64,000 bases of DNA from Collinsella aerofaciens (GCF_015546965.1 NZ_JADMUF010000005.1:62001-126000), one strand, 5' to 3'. Shown: positions 24,931 to 32,884, counted from the stretch's first letter. Program-made: numbers and translations. The notes: generated by a model from the sequence alone, not told the origin.

Positions 24931-25965
24931 ATGTCCCATAGCGTCACCGATAGCACTGTCCTGCTGGGCCACGGCTCCGGCGGCCAGATGATGAAGCGCA
25001 TTATCGACGAGGTCTTTCTGGATGCCTTTGGGTCGCCCGAGCTGCTCGAAGGCAACGATGCCGGTGTCGCCGCCCTGCCCGCGAGCGGGCGCATCGCCAT
25101 GTCGACCGACAGCTTTGTGGTGACGCCGCAGTTCTTCCCCGGCGGAAATATCGGCAGGCTCGCCGTGTGCGGAACCGTCAACGATGTTGCGACCTCGGGT
25201 GCCAATGTGCGCTTCCTTTCATGCGGCTTTATCCTCGAAGAGGGCTATCCTATGGATAAGCTGCGCCAGATTGTGCAGACCATGGCCGAGACGGCGCGCG
25301 AGGCGGGCGTCAAAATCATCACCGGCGACACCAAGGTGGTCGAGCGCGGCGGAGCTGACGGCGTCTACATCAACACCGCCGGCGTGGGCGAGGTTCCCGC
25401 GGGCGTGACGCTCAGCGGCGCCAGCTGCCAGCCCGGCGACGTCGTCCTGGTCTCGGGCACGCTGGGCGACCACGGCATCGCCATCATGAGCCAGCGCGAG
25501 GGCCTGGCGTTCTCGAGCAGCATCGAGAGCGACGCCGCGCCCCTCAACCACCTGATTGCCGACGTGCTGGCCGCCGCCCCCGACACGCGTTGCTTCCGCG
25601 ACCCCACGCGCGGTGGCCTGGCATCCACGCTCAACGAGTTTGCCCAGGCCAGCGGCGTTGCCATGGAGATTGACGAGGACGCCGTACCCGTGCGCCCCGA
25701 CGTGCAGGCCGCCTGCGAGATGCTCGGCTACGACGTGCTGCAGGTTGCCAACGAGGGCAAGATGGTCGCCGTGGTGCCAGCCGAGCAGGCCGACGCGGCG
25801 CTAGCAGCCATGCGTGCCGCCCGCTACGGCGAGAACGCCGCCATCATCGGTCGCGTGCTGCCGGTCGCCGAAGGTGCTCGTCCCGCCGTGCGTGTGCGCA
25901 CCGGCTGGGGCTCGACGCGTATCCTCGACATGCTCGTGGGAGAGCAGCTGCCGAGGATTTGCTAG
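24931..25965 (+). CDS. hypE: Hydrogenase maturation protein HypE
   Basis: 344-residue member of the PurM/AIRS-like ATPase family; dehydrates its carbamoylated C-terminal cysteine to thiocyanate. The glycine-rich start LLGHGSGGQMMKRII, the GNDAGVAAL segment, CGTVNDVATSGA, GDTKVVERG, DPTRGGLASTLNEFA, and the exact C-terminus PRIC with the modified cysteine are all present. It starts 47 bases after hypD. HypA, HypB and the hydrogenase subunits are not in the window. Confidence 0.96.
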   Translation: MSHSVTDSTVLLGHGSGGQMMKRIIDEVFLDAFGSPELLEGNDAGVAALPASGRIAMSTDSFVVTPQFFPGGNIGRLAVCGTVNDVATSGANVRFLSCGFILEEGYPMDKLRQIVQTMAETAREAGVKIITGDTKVVERGGADGVYINTAGVGEVPAGVTLSGASCQPGDVVLVSGTLGDHGIAIMSQREGLAFSSSIESDAAPLNHLIADVLAAAPDTRCFRDPTRGGLASTLNEFAQASGVAMEIDEDAVPVRPDVQAACEMLGYDVLQVANEGKMVAVVPAEQADAALAAMRAARYGENAAIIGRVLPVAEGARPAVRVRTGWGSTRILDMLVGEQLPRIC

Positions 25966-26091
25966 CGGACATGGCGCGCAGCCGCCGCAGTGCAACTCAA
26001 GGTTGTTACAGATATTCAGATTCCAGGCACGCCCGACGTGCAGGGCCAGTATCATGGGGTGCGCTTTACAACTCAAACGGCAGGAGCACCC

Positions 26092-26760
26092 ATGGCAGCA
26101 GCGTTTTCCCATGTGATTTTTGATTTGGACGGCACCATCCTCAACACGCTCGAGGATCTGGCGGCCGCCGGCAACCATACCTGCGAGATGCACGGCTGGC
26201 CCACGTTTGCCGTGGACGAGTACCGCTACAAGGTGGGAAACGGCATGCTCAAACTGGTCGAGCGCTTTATGCCCGCCGAGTACGCGGGCGACGGCCGCGT
26301 GTTTGAGCAGACGCTTGCCGAGTTTAGGGCATATTACGGCGAGCACAAGGAGGACCACACCGCCCCCTACGCCGGCACGATCGAGATGCTCGACCGTCTG
26401 CGCGCCGCAGGTGTTCAGCTTGCCGTGCTTACCAACAAGGATCATGTCTCGGCTGCCCCGCTTATCGAGAAGTACTTTGGCCCCGATCGCTTTGCGCTGG
26501 TACAGGGCCGCGTCGACGCGTTTCCGCCCAAGCCCGAGGCGCCCGTCACGCTGCACGTAATGAAGGAGCTGGGCGCCGATCCGGCAACCACGCTCTACGT
26601 AGGCGATTCGAATGTCGATGTTCTGACCGGCCACAACGCCGGCCTTAAGAGCGCCGGCGTCACCTGGGGTTTCCGCGGTCGAGCAGAGCTCGAAGCCGCC
26701 GGCGCCGACTACGTAGTGGACACCCAGGACGAACTCGCTGCGCTGATCTTGGGCGAGTAG
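26092..26760 (+). CDS. HAD-family phosphatase, phosphoglycolate phosphatase-like
   Basis: 222 residues. HAD motif I HVIFDLDGTILNT with the nucleophile aspartate at about residue 11, a helical C1 cap, motif II LAVLTNKDH, motif III lysine in FPPKPEAP, and motif IV YVGDSNVDVLTGHNAG. This matches Gph/PpaX-type enzymes, but the substrate cannot be set from sequence. Start ATG 26092 has CAGGAGCACCC; the open frame upstream has no homology. It follows hypE by 126 bases and may be separately transcribed. Confidence 0.88.
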   Translation: MAAAFSHVIFDLDGTILNTLEDLAAAGNHTCEMHGWPTFAVDEYRYKVGNGMLKLVERFMPAEYAGDGRVFEQTLAEFRAYYGEHKEDHTAPYAGTIEMLDRLRAAGVQLAVLTNKDHVSAAPLIEKYFGPDRFALVQGRVDAFPPKPEAPVTLHVMKELGADPATTLYVGDSNVDVLTGHNAGLKSAGVTWGFRGRAELEAAGADYVVDTQDELAALILGE

Positions 26761-26775
26761 CGAGCCGCCCACCAA

Positions 26776-26846
26776 TAAGTTGCGGTGAAATAGGGACTGA
26801 TTACCGGCCTACTGCCCCCAAACAGTCCCTATTTCACCGCAACTTA
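26776..26846. repeat. Long hairpin repeat with 24-bp perfect arms
   Basis: The arms at 26776-26799 and 26823-26846 are exact inverse copies; the core is TTGCGGTGAAATAGGGACTG. A relative is at 36029-36095. It could also end the HAD transcript, although no T-run follows. Confidence 0.88.
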
Positions 26847-26855
26847 GATGGGCAC

Positions 26856-26894
26856 GGGGTAGCTAAAAGAGCCCCGTCCCAAATTAGCTACCCC
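26856..26894. repeat. Hairpin repeat, GGGGTAGCTAA arms
   Basis: GGGGTAGCTAA (26856-26866) pairs with TTAGCTACCCC (26884-26894). The loop holds AAGAGCCCCGTCCCA, inverse of the core at 49642-49664, so these elements are related or one is nested in the other. Confidence 0.75.
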
Positions 26895-26912
26895 TCAACA
26901 ATGGCGACACCA

Positions 26913-27073
26913 CAGGTAGAGGACGGACAGCGAGCGACGTCCAAGCCGAACAAGTTGGCATGAAAAAGGCGAGGCATAGACCTTCTGGTCATGCCTCGCC
27001 TTTTGAATGACAAATTGTCGGCTTGGGCGGCGCGCAGCGTCAACTGGTTACGCGGTTCGTAGAACCGCGTAAC
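26913..27073 (-). ncRNA. 161-bp structured element, copy 1 (candidate RNA or 3'-UTR element)
   Basis: Nearly identical to 31882-32042. An inner hairpin (GGCGAGGCAT with ATGCCTCGCC, bracketed by A/T runs) is terminator-like on both strands. Around it, CCAAGCCGA (26941-26949) pairs with TCGGCTTGG (27018-27026), and a last hairpin GTTACGCGGTTC/GAACCGCGTAAC (27047-27058, 27062-27073) abuts the stop of the lipoprotein gene. Stem sequences differ between copies while pairing is kept. The strand shown follows the adjacent gene and is not proven. Confidence 0.6.
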
Positions 27074-27077
27074 TCCC

Positions 27078-27635
27078 CTAGCTCAGCATTGCATCCATCA
27101 TCTCGGAGTTGACGGAGTCGTCAGCAGACCACTCGCCGTCGTCGTTGCAGGTGTACTTGAAGATAACCGTGGTCTTCCTGGGCTCGGTGGCCTTGGTCAC
27201 ATCGACCATAACCTGACCGGCCATCTTGTACAGCTCGTCATCGGAAGGAACCGTATCAAGCGCGGCAACCTTCTCCTGATACTGGGTGGAGAAGTCCTCG
27301 ACGATCTTGTTCATAGACTTGCATGTGATAGAGACCTCGGCGGTCGCGACACCCTTGTCCTCGTCGACCGTCACGTCGCCGATCTTGTAGTCAAAGCCCT
27401 CGAGATAGGTCTTGGCATACTCCTTGGGATCGATACCCAGCTGCTCGAACTCGTCGCCCGAAGCCTCCTCCAGGCCAGAGAGGAAGTCGTCGCCACCGTT
27501 CTTGACCTCGTCAAACTGCGTCGTAAGATCCTCGGTGATGAGCTCCTCAACCGAAGGACCTCCACAGCCGGAAAGCACGACCACACATGCAACCAAGACG
27601 GCCATGAGGGGCGCAAGCAGCAGCTTCTTTTTCAT
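27078..27635 (-). CDS. Lipoprotein of unknown function
   Basis: 185 residues. It has a clear lipoprotein signal peptide: MKKK, a hydrophobic stretch, and lipobox LSGC with the modified cysteine near residue 24. The mature part is acidic (TEDLTTQFDEVKNGGDDFLS) and ends with a beta-rich domain (GVATAEVSITCKSMNKIVED; TTVIFKYTCNDDGEWSADDS) resembling DUF5105-type cell-surface lipoproteins. Start ATG 27633-27635 has GGGAGGAACAAC. The stop lies 4 bases from copy 1 of the 161-bp element. Confidence 0.85.
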   Translation of the reverse strand: MKKKLLLAPLMAVLVACVVVLSGCGGPSVEELITEDLTTQFDEVKNGGDDFLSGLEEASGDEFEQLGIDPKEYAKTYLEGFDYKIGDVTVDEDKGVATAEVSITCKSMNKIVEDFSTQYQEKVAALDTVPSDDELYKMAGQVMVDVTKATEPRKTTVIFKYTCNDDGEWSADDSVNSEMMDAMLS

Positions 27636-27813
27636 GTTGTTCCTCCCAATGAGCGGCACTGCGCTTCCCAGACGCGGCGCACGTTGTAATAAGTAAGCCC
27701 ATACTATCCACTTATGAACACCCTCGGCAACGCGAAGGCGCGGTCGGTTCGTTTTAGCGTCCGAACGGCTTGCAAGCCCGCCCAACGTGCAATAAAACGC
27801 TTCCCCGCGATGC

Positions 27814-27848
27814 AATAAAAAAGGTGGCCGGAAAACCCGACCACCCTT
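27814..27848 (-). terminator. Intrinsic terminator of the PTS EIIA gene
   Basis: On the minus strand GGTGGTCGGG pairs with CCGGCCACC (one G-T pair) and is followed by TTTTTTATT. Confidence 0.85.
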
Positions 27849-27871
27849 GCACATCCTTTGGATGCCACAGT

Positions 27872-28408
27872 TTACTTGCGGACGACCTTGACGATGGCGT
27901 CACCGGCGGCGACGGCAGACTCGGCCTCGACGGCGAGCTCGACGTCAGCAAACTCGGCGGTGTTGGACACGGCCACGACGACGCAGTCCTTGTAACCGGC
28001 GGCAGCGATCTTGGCGCGGTCGATCTTGAGTATGGGCTGTCCGGCCTTCACGACGTCGTCAGCCTTGACGAAGCCCTCGAAGCCGTCACCGTTCATGTTG
28101 ACAGTATCGACACCAACGTGCACCAGAACCTCGATGCCGCTATCGGACTGCAGGCCCACGGCGTGACCCATGGTGACGGTCACCTTACCGTCGCAGGGAG
28201 CGTAGACCAGATCGTCCTCGGGCCACGCGGCACAGCCCTTGCCCAGGACCTCGCCACCAAAGACGGGATCGGGCACGTCGGCCATCTTGATGACCTTGCC
28301 CTTGACGGGCGAGCACAGCACGTCGGCGCCGGCAGAAGCAGAGATGGAGGCCGGGGCAGCGGCAGCCGCGGGCTCAGCCTTCTTCTTGAACATGTCAAAC
28401 AGACCCAT
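27872..28408 (-). CDS. PTS glucose-type EIIA component
   Basis: 178 residues. After a short Ala-rich lead (MGLFDMFKKK...), the EIIA-Glc fold follows: VLCSPVKGKVIKMADVPDPVFG, CDGKVTVTMGHAVGLQSDSG, VLVHVGVDTVNMNGDGFE with the phosphorylated histidine near residue 98, and ADDVVKAGQPIL. It takes phosphate from HPr and passes it to an EIIB domain; no EIIBC gene is beside it, so it may serve several permeases or regulate. Start ATG 28406-28408 has AGGAGAAAACGT; the longer upstream frame is not homologous. Confidence 0.93.
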   Translation of the reverse strand: MGLFDMFKKKAEPAAAAAPASISASAGADVLCSPVKGKVIKMADVPDPVFGGEVLGKGCAAWPEDDLVYAPCDGKVTVTMGHAVGLQSDSGIEVLVHVGVDTVNMNGDGFEGFVKADDVVKAGQPILKIDRAKIAAAGYKDCVVVAVSNTAEFADVELAVEAESAVAAGDAIVKVVRK

Positions 28409-28457
28409 ACGTTTTCTCCTCTTGATTAAGCGCAACGTTATGCGCATGCCTATGGTG

Positions 28458-28486
28458 ATTATAGTGCTAAATGACCAAAATACTAA
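28458..28486 (-). promoter_or_regulatory. Candidate promoter of the EIIA gene
   Basis: Perfect TATAAT on the minus strand (28458-28463) with a weak -35 TTAGTA (28481-28486) at 17 bases. Confidence 0.5.
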
Positions 28487-28610
28487 GGCGAGGGCTCGAA
28501 TCGCAAGCCCTTCCCGGTAGTGCTCGTGGGATGAGCATCTCCTTTGCATCGCGGGTCGATAAGCCGAGCATCGCCTGCGCACGGGACGTGCAGAAGCGGG
28601 CGCACCAAGC

Positions 28611-28711
28611 CCGATACTTCTTTTCGCTCTCGAGTCCTGCCGCCGCCCCGTCCCTGACACTTCCTGATACCGACCGAAACGTGCCAAAATAAACCCATCC
28701 CTTTTTGGTAG
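28611..28711. repeat. Intergenic repeat shared with 48076-48137 plus a half hairpin
   Basis: CCGATACTTCTTTTCGC opens a stretch of about 62 bases (28611-28672) ending CCTGACACTTCCTGATACC that recurs at 48076-48137. It is followed at 28684-28711 by one arm of the hairpin family seen at 20831-20901. No gene is supported here. Confidence 0.7.
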
Positions 28712-28748
28712 GTTTGGCGAGTGTGGATTTTCGGACGCTTAACTAACG

Positions 28749-28810
28749 AGCGTGGATAATCTCCCACTTTGAGGCCGTCACCGAGCCAAAAACGGGAGAT
28801 TATCCACGTT
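28749..28810. repeat. Hairpin direct repeat, left of fic
   Basis: AGCGTGGATAATCTCCC (28749-28765) pairs with GGGAGATTATCCACGTT (28794-28810). The whole 62-bp unit recurs in the same orientation at 30185-30246, on the other side of the Fic gene. Confidence 0.88.
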
Positions 28811-28882
28811 CATTTTGGATGACCCCCTTGTACCAAGCTGAGCTCCATGGTCAAGTAATAACGACTTCTCATCATTAGATTG

Positions 28883-28958
28883 TTTACATCAATTCTAATA
28901 ACTATTTAATCCTTAAACTCGTTATTAGAATTGATATGATTAGCCTAATAACGAGTTT
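28883..28958 (+). promoter_or_regulatory. Promoter and multiple inverted repeats before fic
   Basis: ATCAATTCTAATAAC (28888-28902) is an exact inverse of 28921-28935, and AAACTCGTTATTAG (28915-28928) is an exact inverse of 28945-28958. The shared word CTAATAAC occurs three times in alternating orientation. A possible promoter is TTTACA (28883-28888) with TTTAAT (28905-28910) at 16 bases. Probably an operator bound by the Fic protein's own winged-helix domain. Confidence 0.65.
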
Positions 28959-28984
28959 CCGGCACTAAAGATATGGAGGGCGCG

Positions 28985-30157
28985 ATGCAAATCGAGGAGA
29001 ACGGCCAGGGAACGCTCCGCAATAATCTATCGGGGAAATTGGCTTACTATTCGTTTTTTCCAACGCCCTTGCAATCATTGAGGCAGCTAAACCTCACCGA
29101 GGAAACCCATCGCACGCTTTCCGCATGCTCACGAAAGCTTGGAGAGCTTGAAGGCATGCTCTACTTTGTTCCCAACGCCGACATGTATCTGACAATGTAC
29201 GTGCGCAAAGAGGCACTCCTTTCTTCGCAAATTGAGGGAACCCAGTGCACGTTTGACGACCTACTTAGTCCATCGCAAACACAACTCCATCATAAAGATG
29301 TCGCAGACGTCGTGAATTACATCCGTGCTGTCGACCGCGGCGTAGAACTGCTCAAAAAGATGCCCTTGTGCACGAGACTTCTTAGGCAAGTTCATGCGGT
29401 CCTGCTGGACGGAGTGCGCGGAACGGAGAAAAATCCTGGCGAGCTGCGCTCCTCACAAAACTGGATTGGCCCCTCAGGTTGCACCATTGCAACCGCATCG
29501 TTTGTCCCTCCAAACATTGAAGATTTGAGCAACACGCTTCAGGACCTCGAACGCTTTATCAATGAGCCTCAAGTCGAAATAGATCCGATTGTGCGGGCGG
29601 CGCTCGTCCATTACCAATTTGAAACTGCCCATCCATTCCTAGACGGAAACGGTCGCCTGGGCAGGCTTCTCATTACACTTATGCTCATCAATGATGGCGT
29701 TCTTCATTCTTGCTTGTTCTATCCATCGTTCCAGTTCAAGAAAAATCGAAGCGAGTACTACCGACAGCTCACATCCGTAAGGGAGAGAGGCACTTACGAG
29801 GAATGGATAGAGTTTTTCTGCAACAGTCTTCTCGAGAGTGCGAAGGACTCGGTAGGGTCTTTAAAAAACCTTGTTGACCTCCATAACCGTTCCACAGCAA
29901 CCATTACCGAAAATCTCGGAAGGACTGCTGCAAACGGGCAAAGGCTGTTGGGCATTCTTGAAGAGCACCCTATCGTCGACACCGCATTCATCGCTGCCCA
30001 ACTCGATATCGGCAGGAGTACCGCGAGCTCGCTCGTCAAATCATTTGAAGAATTGGGTATCCTCCGTCCGCTCGACGAGTCAAGACAGAGATACCGGCAG
30101 TACGGGTATGAAGAGTATCTTTCGATTCTCAGGGAAGACGCCGAGCCGATTAGATAG
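28985..30157 (+). CDS. Fic-domain protein with internal inhibitory motif and winged helix
   Basis: 390 residues. A Fic_N-like region contains the inhibitory motif SSQIEG (S/TxxxE[G/N]) near residue 80. The Fic core has HPFLDGNGRLGRLL near residue 220, complete for AMP transfer (HPFxDGNGRxxR). The C-terminus is a winged helix (LLGILEEHPIVDTAFIAAQL...STASSLVKSFEELG). This is a class II Fic protein, auto-inhibited, often called a cell filamentation protein; its target is unknown. Start ATG 28985 is preferred over ATG 28973 because GGAGGGCGCG stands just before it. Base composition is more AT-rich than neighbours. Confidence 0.92.
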   Translation: MQIEENGQGTLRNNLSGKLAYYSFFPTPLQSLRQLNLTEETHRTLSACSRKLGELEGMLYFVPNADMYLTMYVRKEALLSSQIEGTQCTFDDLLSPSQTQLHHKDVADVVNYIRAVDRGVELLKKMPLCTRLLRQVHAVLLDGVRGTEKNPGELRSSQNWIGPSGCTIATASFVPPNIEDLSNTLQDLERFINEPQVEIDPIVRAALVHYQFETAHPFLDGNGRLGRLLITLMLINDGVLHSCLFYPSFQFKKNRSEYYRQLTSVRERGTYEEWIEFFCNSLLESAKDSVGSLKNLVDLHNRSTATITENLGRTAANGQRLLGILEEHPIVDTAFIAAQLDIGRSTASSLVKSFEELGILRPLDESRQRYRQYGYEEYLSILREDAEPIR

Positions 30158-30184
30158 GCATCGCAGCCCAGGCAAATTAAAGCG

Positions 30185-30246
30185 AGCGCGGATAATCTCC
30201 CACTTTGAGCCCGCACACAGGCCAAAAACGGGAGATTATCCACGCT
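30185..30246. repeat. Hairpin direct repeat, right of fic
   Basis: AGCGCGGATAATCTCCC (30185-30201) pairs with GGGAGATTATCCACGCT (30230-30246). Second copy of the unit at 28749-28810. Confidence 0.88.
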
Positions 30247-30256
30247 CATTCCTGAG

Positions 30257-30285
30257 TAGTCATTTAAGAACGTCCCCAATGACTA
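30257..30285. repeat. Short hairpin repeat, core TTTAAGAACGTCCCCAA
   Basis: TAGTCATT (30257-30264) pairs with AATGACTA (30278-30285). Relatives are at 37841-37869, with changed but still paired arms, and at 57617-57654 in the opposite orientation. Confidence 0.7.
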
Positions 30286-30445
30286 GTCCGGCATCGCCGA
30301 TGTTTCGGCAACGACAGACACTATGACCCAATCCAGGGGCACGGAAACGACAGGAGCCCCCGCTCGTGACCGCGGGTCGGGGCTGCGACAATGTTGTTGA
30401 AGTGCCAGAGGCGCAGCCGCGCCGCAACGAGGTTGGGAGGCTCCC

Positions 30446-31567
30446 GTGCCTAGATATTCTACCGCCTTCGGAATGGACGTACACCTCAGGTCCACCACCG
30501 TCTGCGCGCTCGACGCGGAGACGGGCGAGGCCGTGACGAGGAGGTTCCCCGGCAACCCCTGGGGCGAGATCGCCGGGTGGATGGATGGGTTCCCGGGACC
30601 TTCGCTCGCGGCCTACGAGAGCGGCTACCTCGGCTTCGCCCCGCAGCGGGAGCTCGCCGGCCTCGGCGTCGAGTGCGTCGTCGCCGCGGTCTCGAAGATC
30701 CCCAGGTCGGCCGCCGACTCGGCCTCGAAGAACGACAGGAACGACGCCGCCAGGATGGCCAAGGCGATACTCGCCCACGACATCTCCCCCGTATGGGTCC
30801 CCTCCCCCGAGATCGAGGGCATCAGGGACCTCGCCGGCGCCTACGACGGGGCGACCGCGCGCCTGGCGACCGCCAAGCAGCGGCTGCTCGCCTTCCTAGG
30901 AAAGCGCGGGTACGCCTACGGCGGCACCACGCCCGCCGGCAACCCGAGGAAGTACTGGACCTACGACTTCCTGAGGTGGCTCGACAAGGTCAGGCCGGAG
31001 GACGATGGCGGGATTCGGACGCTCGCCGCCCTAAGGAACGAGGTCGAGGCCGCGGCGGAGGCCCGGTCGGACCTGCTCTCCGAGTACAGGGCGGCCGTGG
31101 ATGCCAGCCCGATCGCCGCGGAGGTGGCCGCCCTCCAGTCGATCAAGGGCTGCGCCTTCGCGCTGGCCGCGGCCTTCTCGGCCGAGGTCGGCGACTTCAC
31201 GAGGTTCCGCTCCGGAAGGCAGGTCACGGCCTACTTCGGCCTCGCGCCGAGCCAGAGGTCGAGCGGCGACTCCGTCCGGCTCGGCGGAATCAGCGGCGCG
31301 GGCAACGCGCTCGTGAGGAAGCTGGCCGTCGAGGGCTCATGGTGCTACGCCGCGGCGCGGCACCAGCCGAAGCTCATGCCGAGGGACACGGGCGTGCCCC
31401 TCGAGATAAGGATGCACGGGAGGAAGGGGTCCGAGCGGCTCCTGCGGCGGCGCGAGGAGATGCTCGCCCGCGGCATGCCCGCGGCGAAGGCCAACGCGGC
31501 CACCGCGGCCGAGCTCGTGAGGTGGCTCTGGGCCCTCGGCATGATGTGCCGGGAGGGCGCGGAATAG
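30446..31567 (+). CDS. IS110-family DEDD transposase
   Basis: 373 residues, intact. N-terminal RuvC-like DEDD domain: GMDVHLRSTTVC with the first Asp, the Glu in AAYESGYLGF, and KNDRNDAARMAKA with the last acidic pair. A coiled linker (about 190-220) leads to the Transposase_20 domain, LQSIKGCAFALAAAFSAEVG, with the serine-containing motif SSGDSVRLGGISGAGNA. Start GTG 30446 has GGGAGG upstream. A nearly as long frame (30577-31653) on the same strand is a GC-driven shadow. Confidence 0.93.
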   Translation: MPRYSTAFGMDVHLRSTTVCALDAETGEAVTRRFPGNPWGEIAGWMDGFPGPSLAAYESGYLGFAPQRELAGLGVECVVAAVSKIPRSAADSASKNDRNDAARMAKAILAHDISPVWVPSPEIEGIRDLAGAYDGATARLATAKQRLLAFLGKRGYAYGGTTPAGNPRKYWTYDFLRWLDKVRPEDDGGIRTLAALRNEVEAAAEARSDLLSEYRAAVDASPIAAEVAALQSIKGCAFALAAAFSAEVGDFTRFRSGRQVTAYFGLAPSQRSSGDSVRLGGISGAGNALVRKLAVEGSWCYAAARHQPKLMPRDTGVPLEIRMHGRKGSERLLRRREEMLARGMPAAKANAATAAELVRWLWALGMMCREGAE

Positions 31568-31831
31568 ACATAGCCCCCGTCCCGGCGAGCCGGGCGGCCT
31601 TCGGGGACACCCCCTATTTCGCTGTGCGCGCGGAGCCCTCCGCATGCGCCTAGACAGAGTTGGGGAACCCCGCCGAAGGAATGGAGTGCGGGCCGACAGA
31701 ACGGTATCCGCGGATATGAGACTGAGCCGAAGGCGTCGACGACATGCCGGGGGCGGACCGGGACGGGTTCAACGGCAGGCCCCGCCGACCGATTGCAAGC
31801 GGTCGGCGGGGCCATTGTGGCTCTTGACAGC
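31568..31831 (+). ncRNA. Candidate guide (seek/bridge) RNA region of the IS element
   Basis: This 264-base non-coding right end lies between transposase and right inverted repeat. It contains a perfect 13-bp stem, GGCCCCGCCGACC (31778-31790) with GGTCGGCGGGGCC (31801-31813), and other G/C-rich pairings. IS1111-group elements encode their guide RNA in this position; the exact RNA ends are not visible. Confidence 0.5.
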
Positions 31832-31881
31832 GGATTGGGTCATATGAGCGAACGGGCCGCATTCGGAGCAAGACGACGCCG

Positions 31882-32042
31882 CAGGTAGAGGACGGACAGC
31901 GAGCGACGTCCAGGGCGACAAGTTGGCATGAAAAAGGCGAGGCATAGACCTTCTGGTCATGCCTCGCCTTTTGAATGACAAATTGTCGCCCTGGACGGCG
32001 CACAGCGTCGGCCGGTTACGGCGTTTGGTAAAACGCCGTAAC
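31882..32042 (-). ncRNA. 161-bp structured element, copy 2 (candidate RNA or 3'-UTR element)
   Basis: Same length and layout as 26913-27073. Here the outer stem is GTCCAGGGCGACAA with TTGTCGCCCTGGAC, and the end hairpin is GTTACGGCGTTT (32015-32026) with AAACGCCGTAAC (32031-32042). Both stems differ in sequence from copy 1 but remain paired. It touches the pyrE stop and begins 37 bases from the IS right repeat. Confidence 0.6.
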
Positions 32043-32725
32043 TACTCTCGGGCTCCGTACTGCTCGTAGTAGGCATCGATGGCGGCCTTGAGCTCGTCAT
32101 CGATGACGACCTTGCCGTCGATCTCGTGGTTGTAGAGAGTCTCGACGACCTCGGTCATGGAGACGATGCTCGCGACGGGGAAACCGTACTTGGCCTCGAT
32201 CTCCTTCTGAGCGGTGGTCACACCGCCCTTGCCGACCTCCATGCGGTTGAGGGACACGATCAGGCCCTTGATCTCGACATCGGCAGCAGCCTTGACCTTG
32301 GGATAGGTCTCGTCGATGGACTTGCCGCTGGTGGTAACGTCCTCGACCATGACCACGCGGTCGCCGTCCTTGGGCTCATAACCCAGCAGGTTGCCCTTAT
32401 CGGCACCGTGGTCCTTGGCCTCCTTGCGGTCGCAGCAGTACTTGACCTCCTTGCCGTACAGCTCGTGGTAGGCAATTGCGGTCACGACGGCCAGCGGAAT
32501 ACCCTTGTAGGCCGGCCCAAACAGGACGTCAAAGTCGTCGCCAAAGTTATCGTGGATGGCCTGGGCGTAATACTCGCCCAGCTTCTTGAGCTGATAGCCC
32601 GTCACGTAAGCGCCGGCGTTCATAAAGAACGGGGACTGACGGCCGCTCTTGAGCGTAAAGCTGCCGAACTTAAGAACGTCGGACTCGACCATGAACTTGA
32701 TGAACTCTTGCTTGTAAGCCTCCAT
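32042..32725 (-). CDS. pyrE: Orotate phosphoribosyltransferase
   Basis: Converts orotate and PRPP to OMP in pyrimidine synthesis. 227 residues, slightly longer than E. coli PyrE. The type I PRTase fold is seen with FTLKSGRQSPFFMNAG, the FGPAYKGIPLA loop, the catalytic K-rich loop DRKEAKDHG, and the PRPP motif VVMVEDVTTSGKSIDET. Start ATG 32723-32725 has GAGAGGAGCCCGC. It is separate from other pyr genes here. The stop overlaps copy 2 of the 161-bp element by one base. Confidence 0.95.
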   Translation of the reverse strand: MEAYKQEFIKFMVESDVLKFGSFTLKSGRQSPFFMNAGAYVTGYQLKKLGEYYAQAIHDNFGDDFDVLFGPAYKGIPLAVVTAIAYHELYGKEVKYCCDRKEAKDHGADKGNLLGYEPKDGDRVVMVEDVTTSGKSIDETYPKVKAAADVEIKGLIVSLNRMEVGKGGVTTAQKEIEAKYGFPVASIVSMTEVVETLYNHEIDGKVVIDDELKAAIDAYYEQYGARE

Positions 32726-32855
32726 GCGGGCTCCTCTCGTAATTGCGTACGTGCTCTTCAGTTTAGCGCAGGCAAGGCATCGATGCGGGCACGCTTTGGA
32801 GCCACGGCATTCTGTAAAGGCTTTGTCAGGGGGAATGGTTTTCCGAACAATGGGG

Positions 32856-32884
32856 TTGACATGGCAAACCCCCTCATCAAGAAT
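32856..32884 (+). promoter_or_regulatory. Promoter upstream of the leader peptide and Mg-ATPase
   Basis: Perfect TTGACA (32856-32861), 17-base spacer, AAGAAT (32879-32884), about 280 bases before the P-type ATPase. Confidence 0.65.

Larger units (their letters stand above)
30322..31844 (+). mobile_element. IS110-family element, IS1111-like by its subterminal inverted repeats
   Basis: TATGACCCAATCC at 30322-30334 is matched in inverse at 31832-31844, about 1.5 kb apart, enclosing a DEDD transposase. Subterminal inverted repeats of 12-13 bp are a mark of the IS1111 subgroup. The right non-coding part (about 264 bases) is longer than the left (about 111), where this subgroup encodes its target-guiding RNA. 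Exact ends may lie a few bases outside these repeats. Confidence 0.82.

Noticed and set aside
30577-31653. 358-codon frame within the IS transposase
   Set aside because: Second frame of the same high-GC DNA; Arg/Gly-rich product without homology, no ribosome site.
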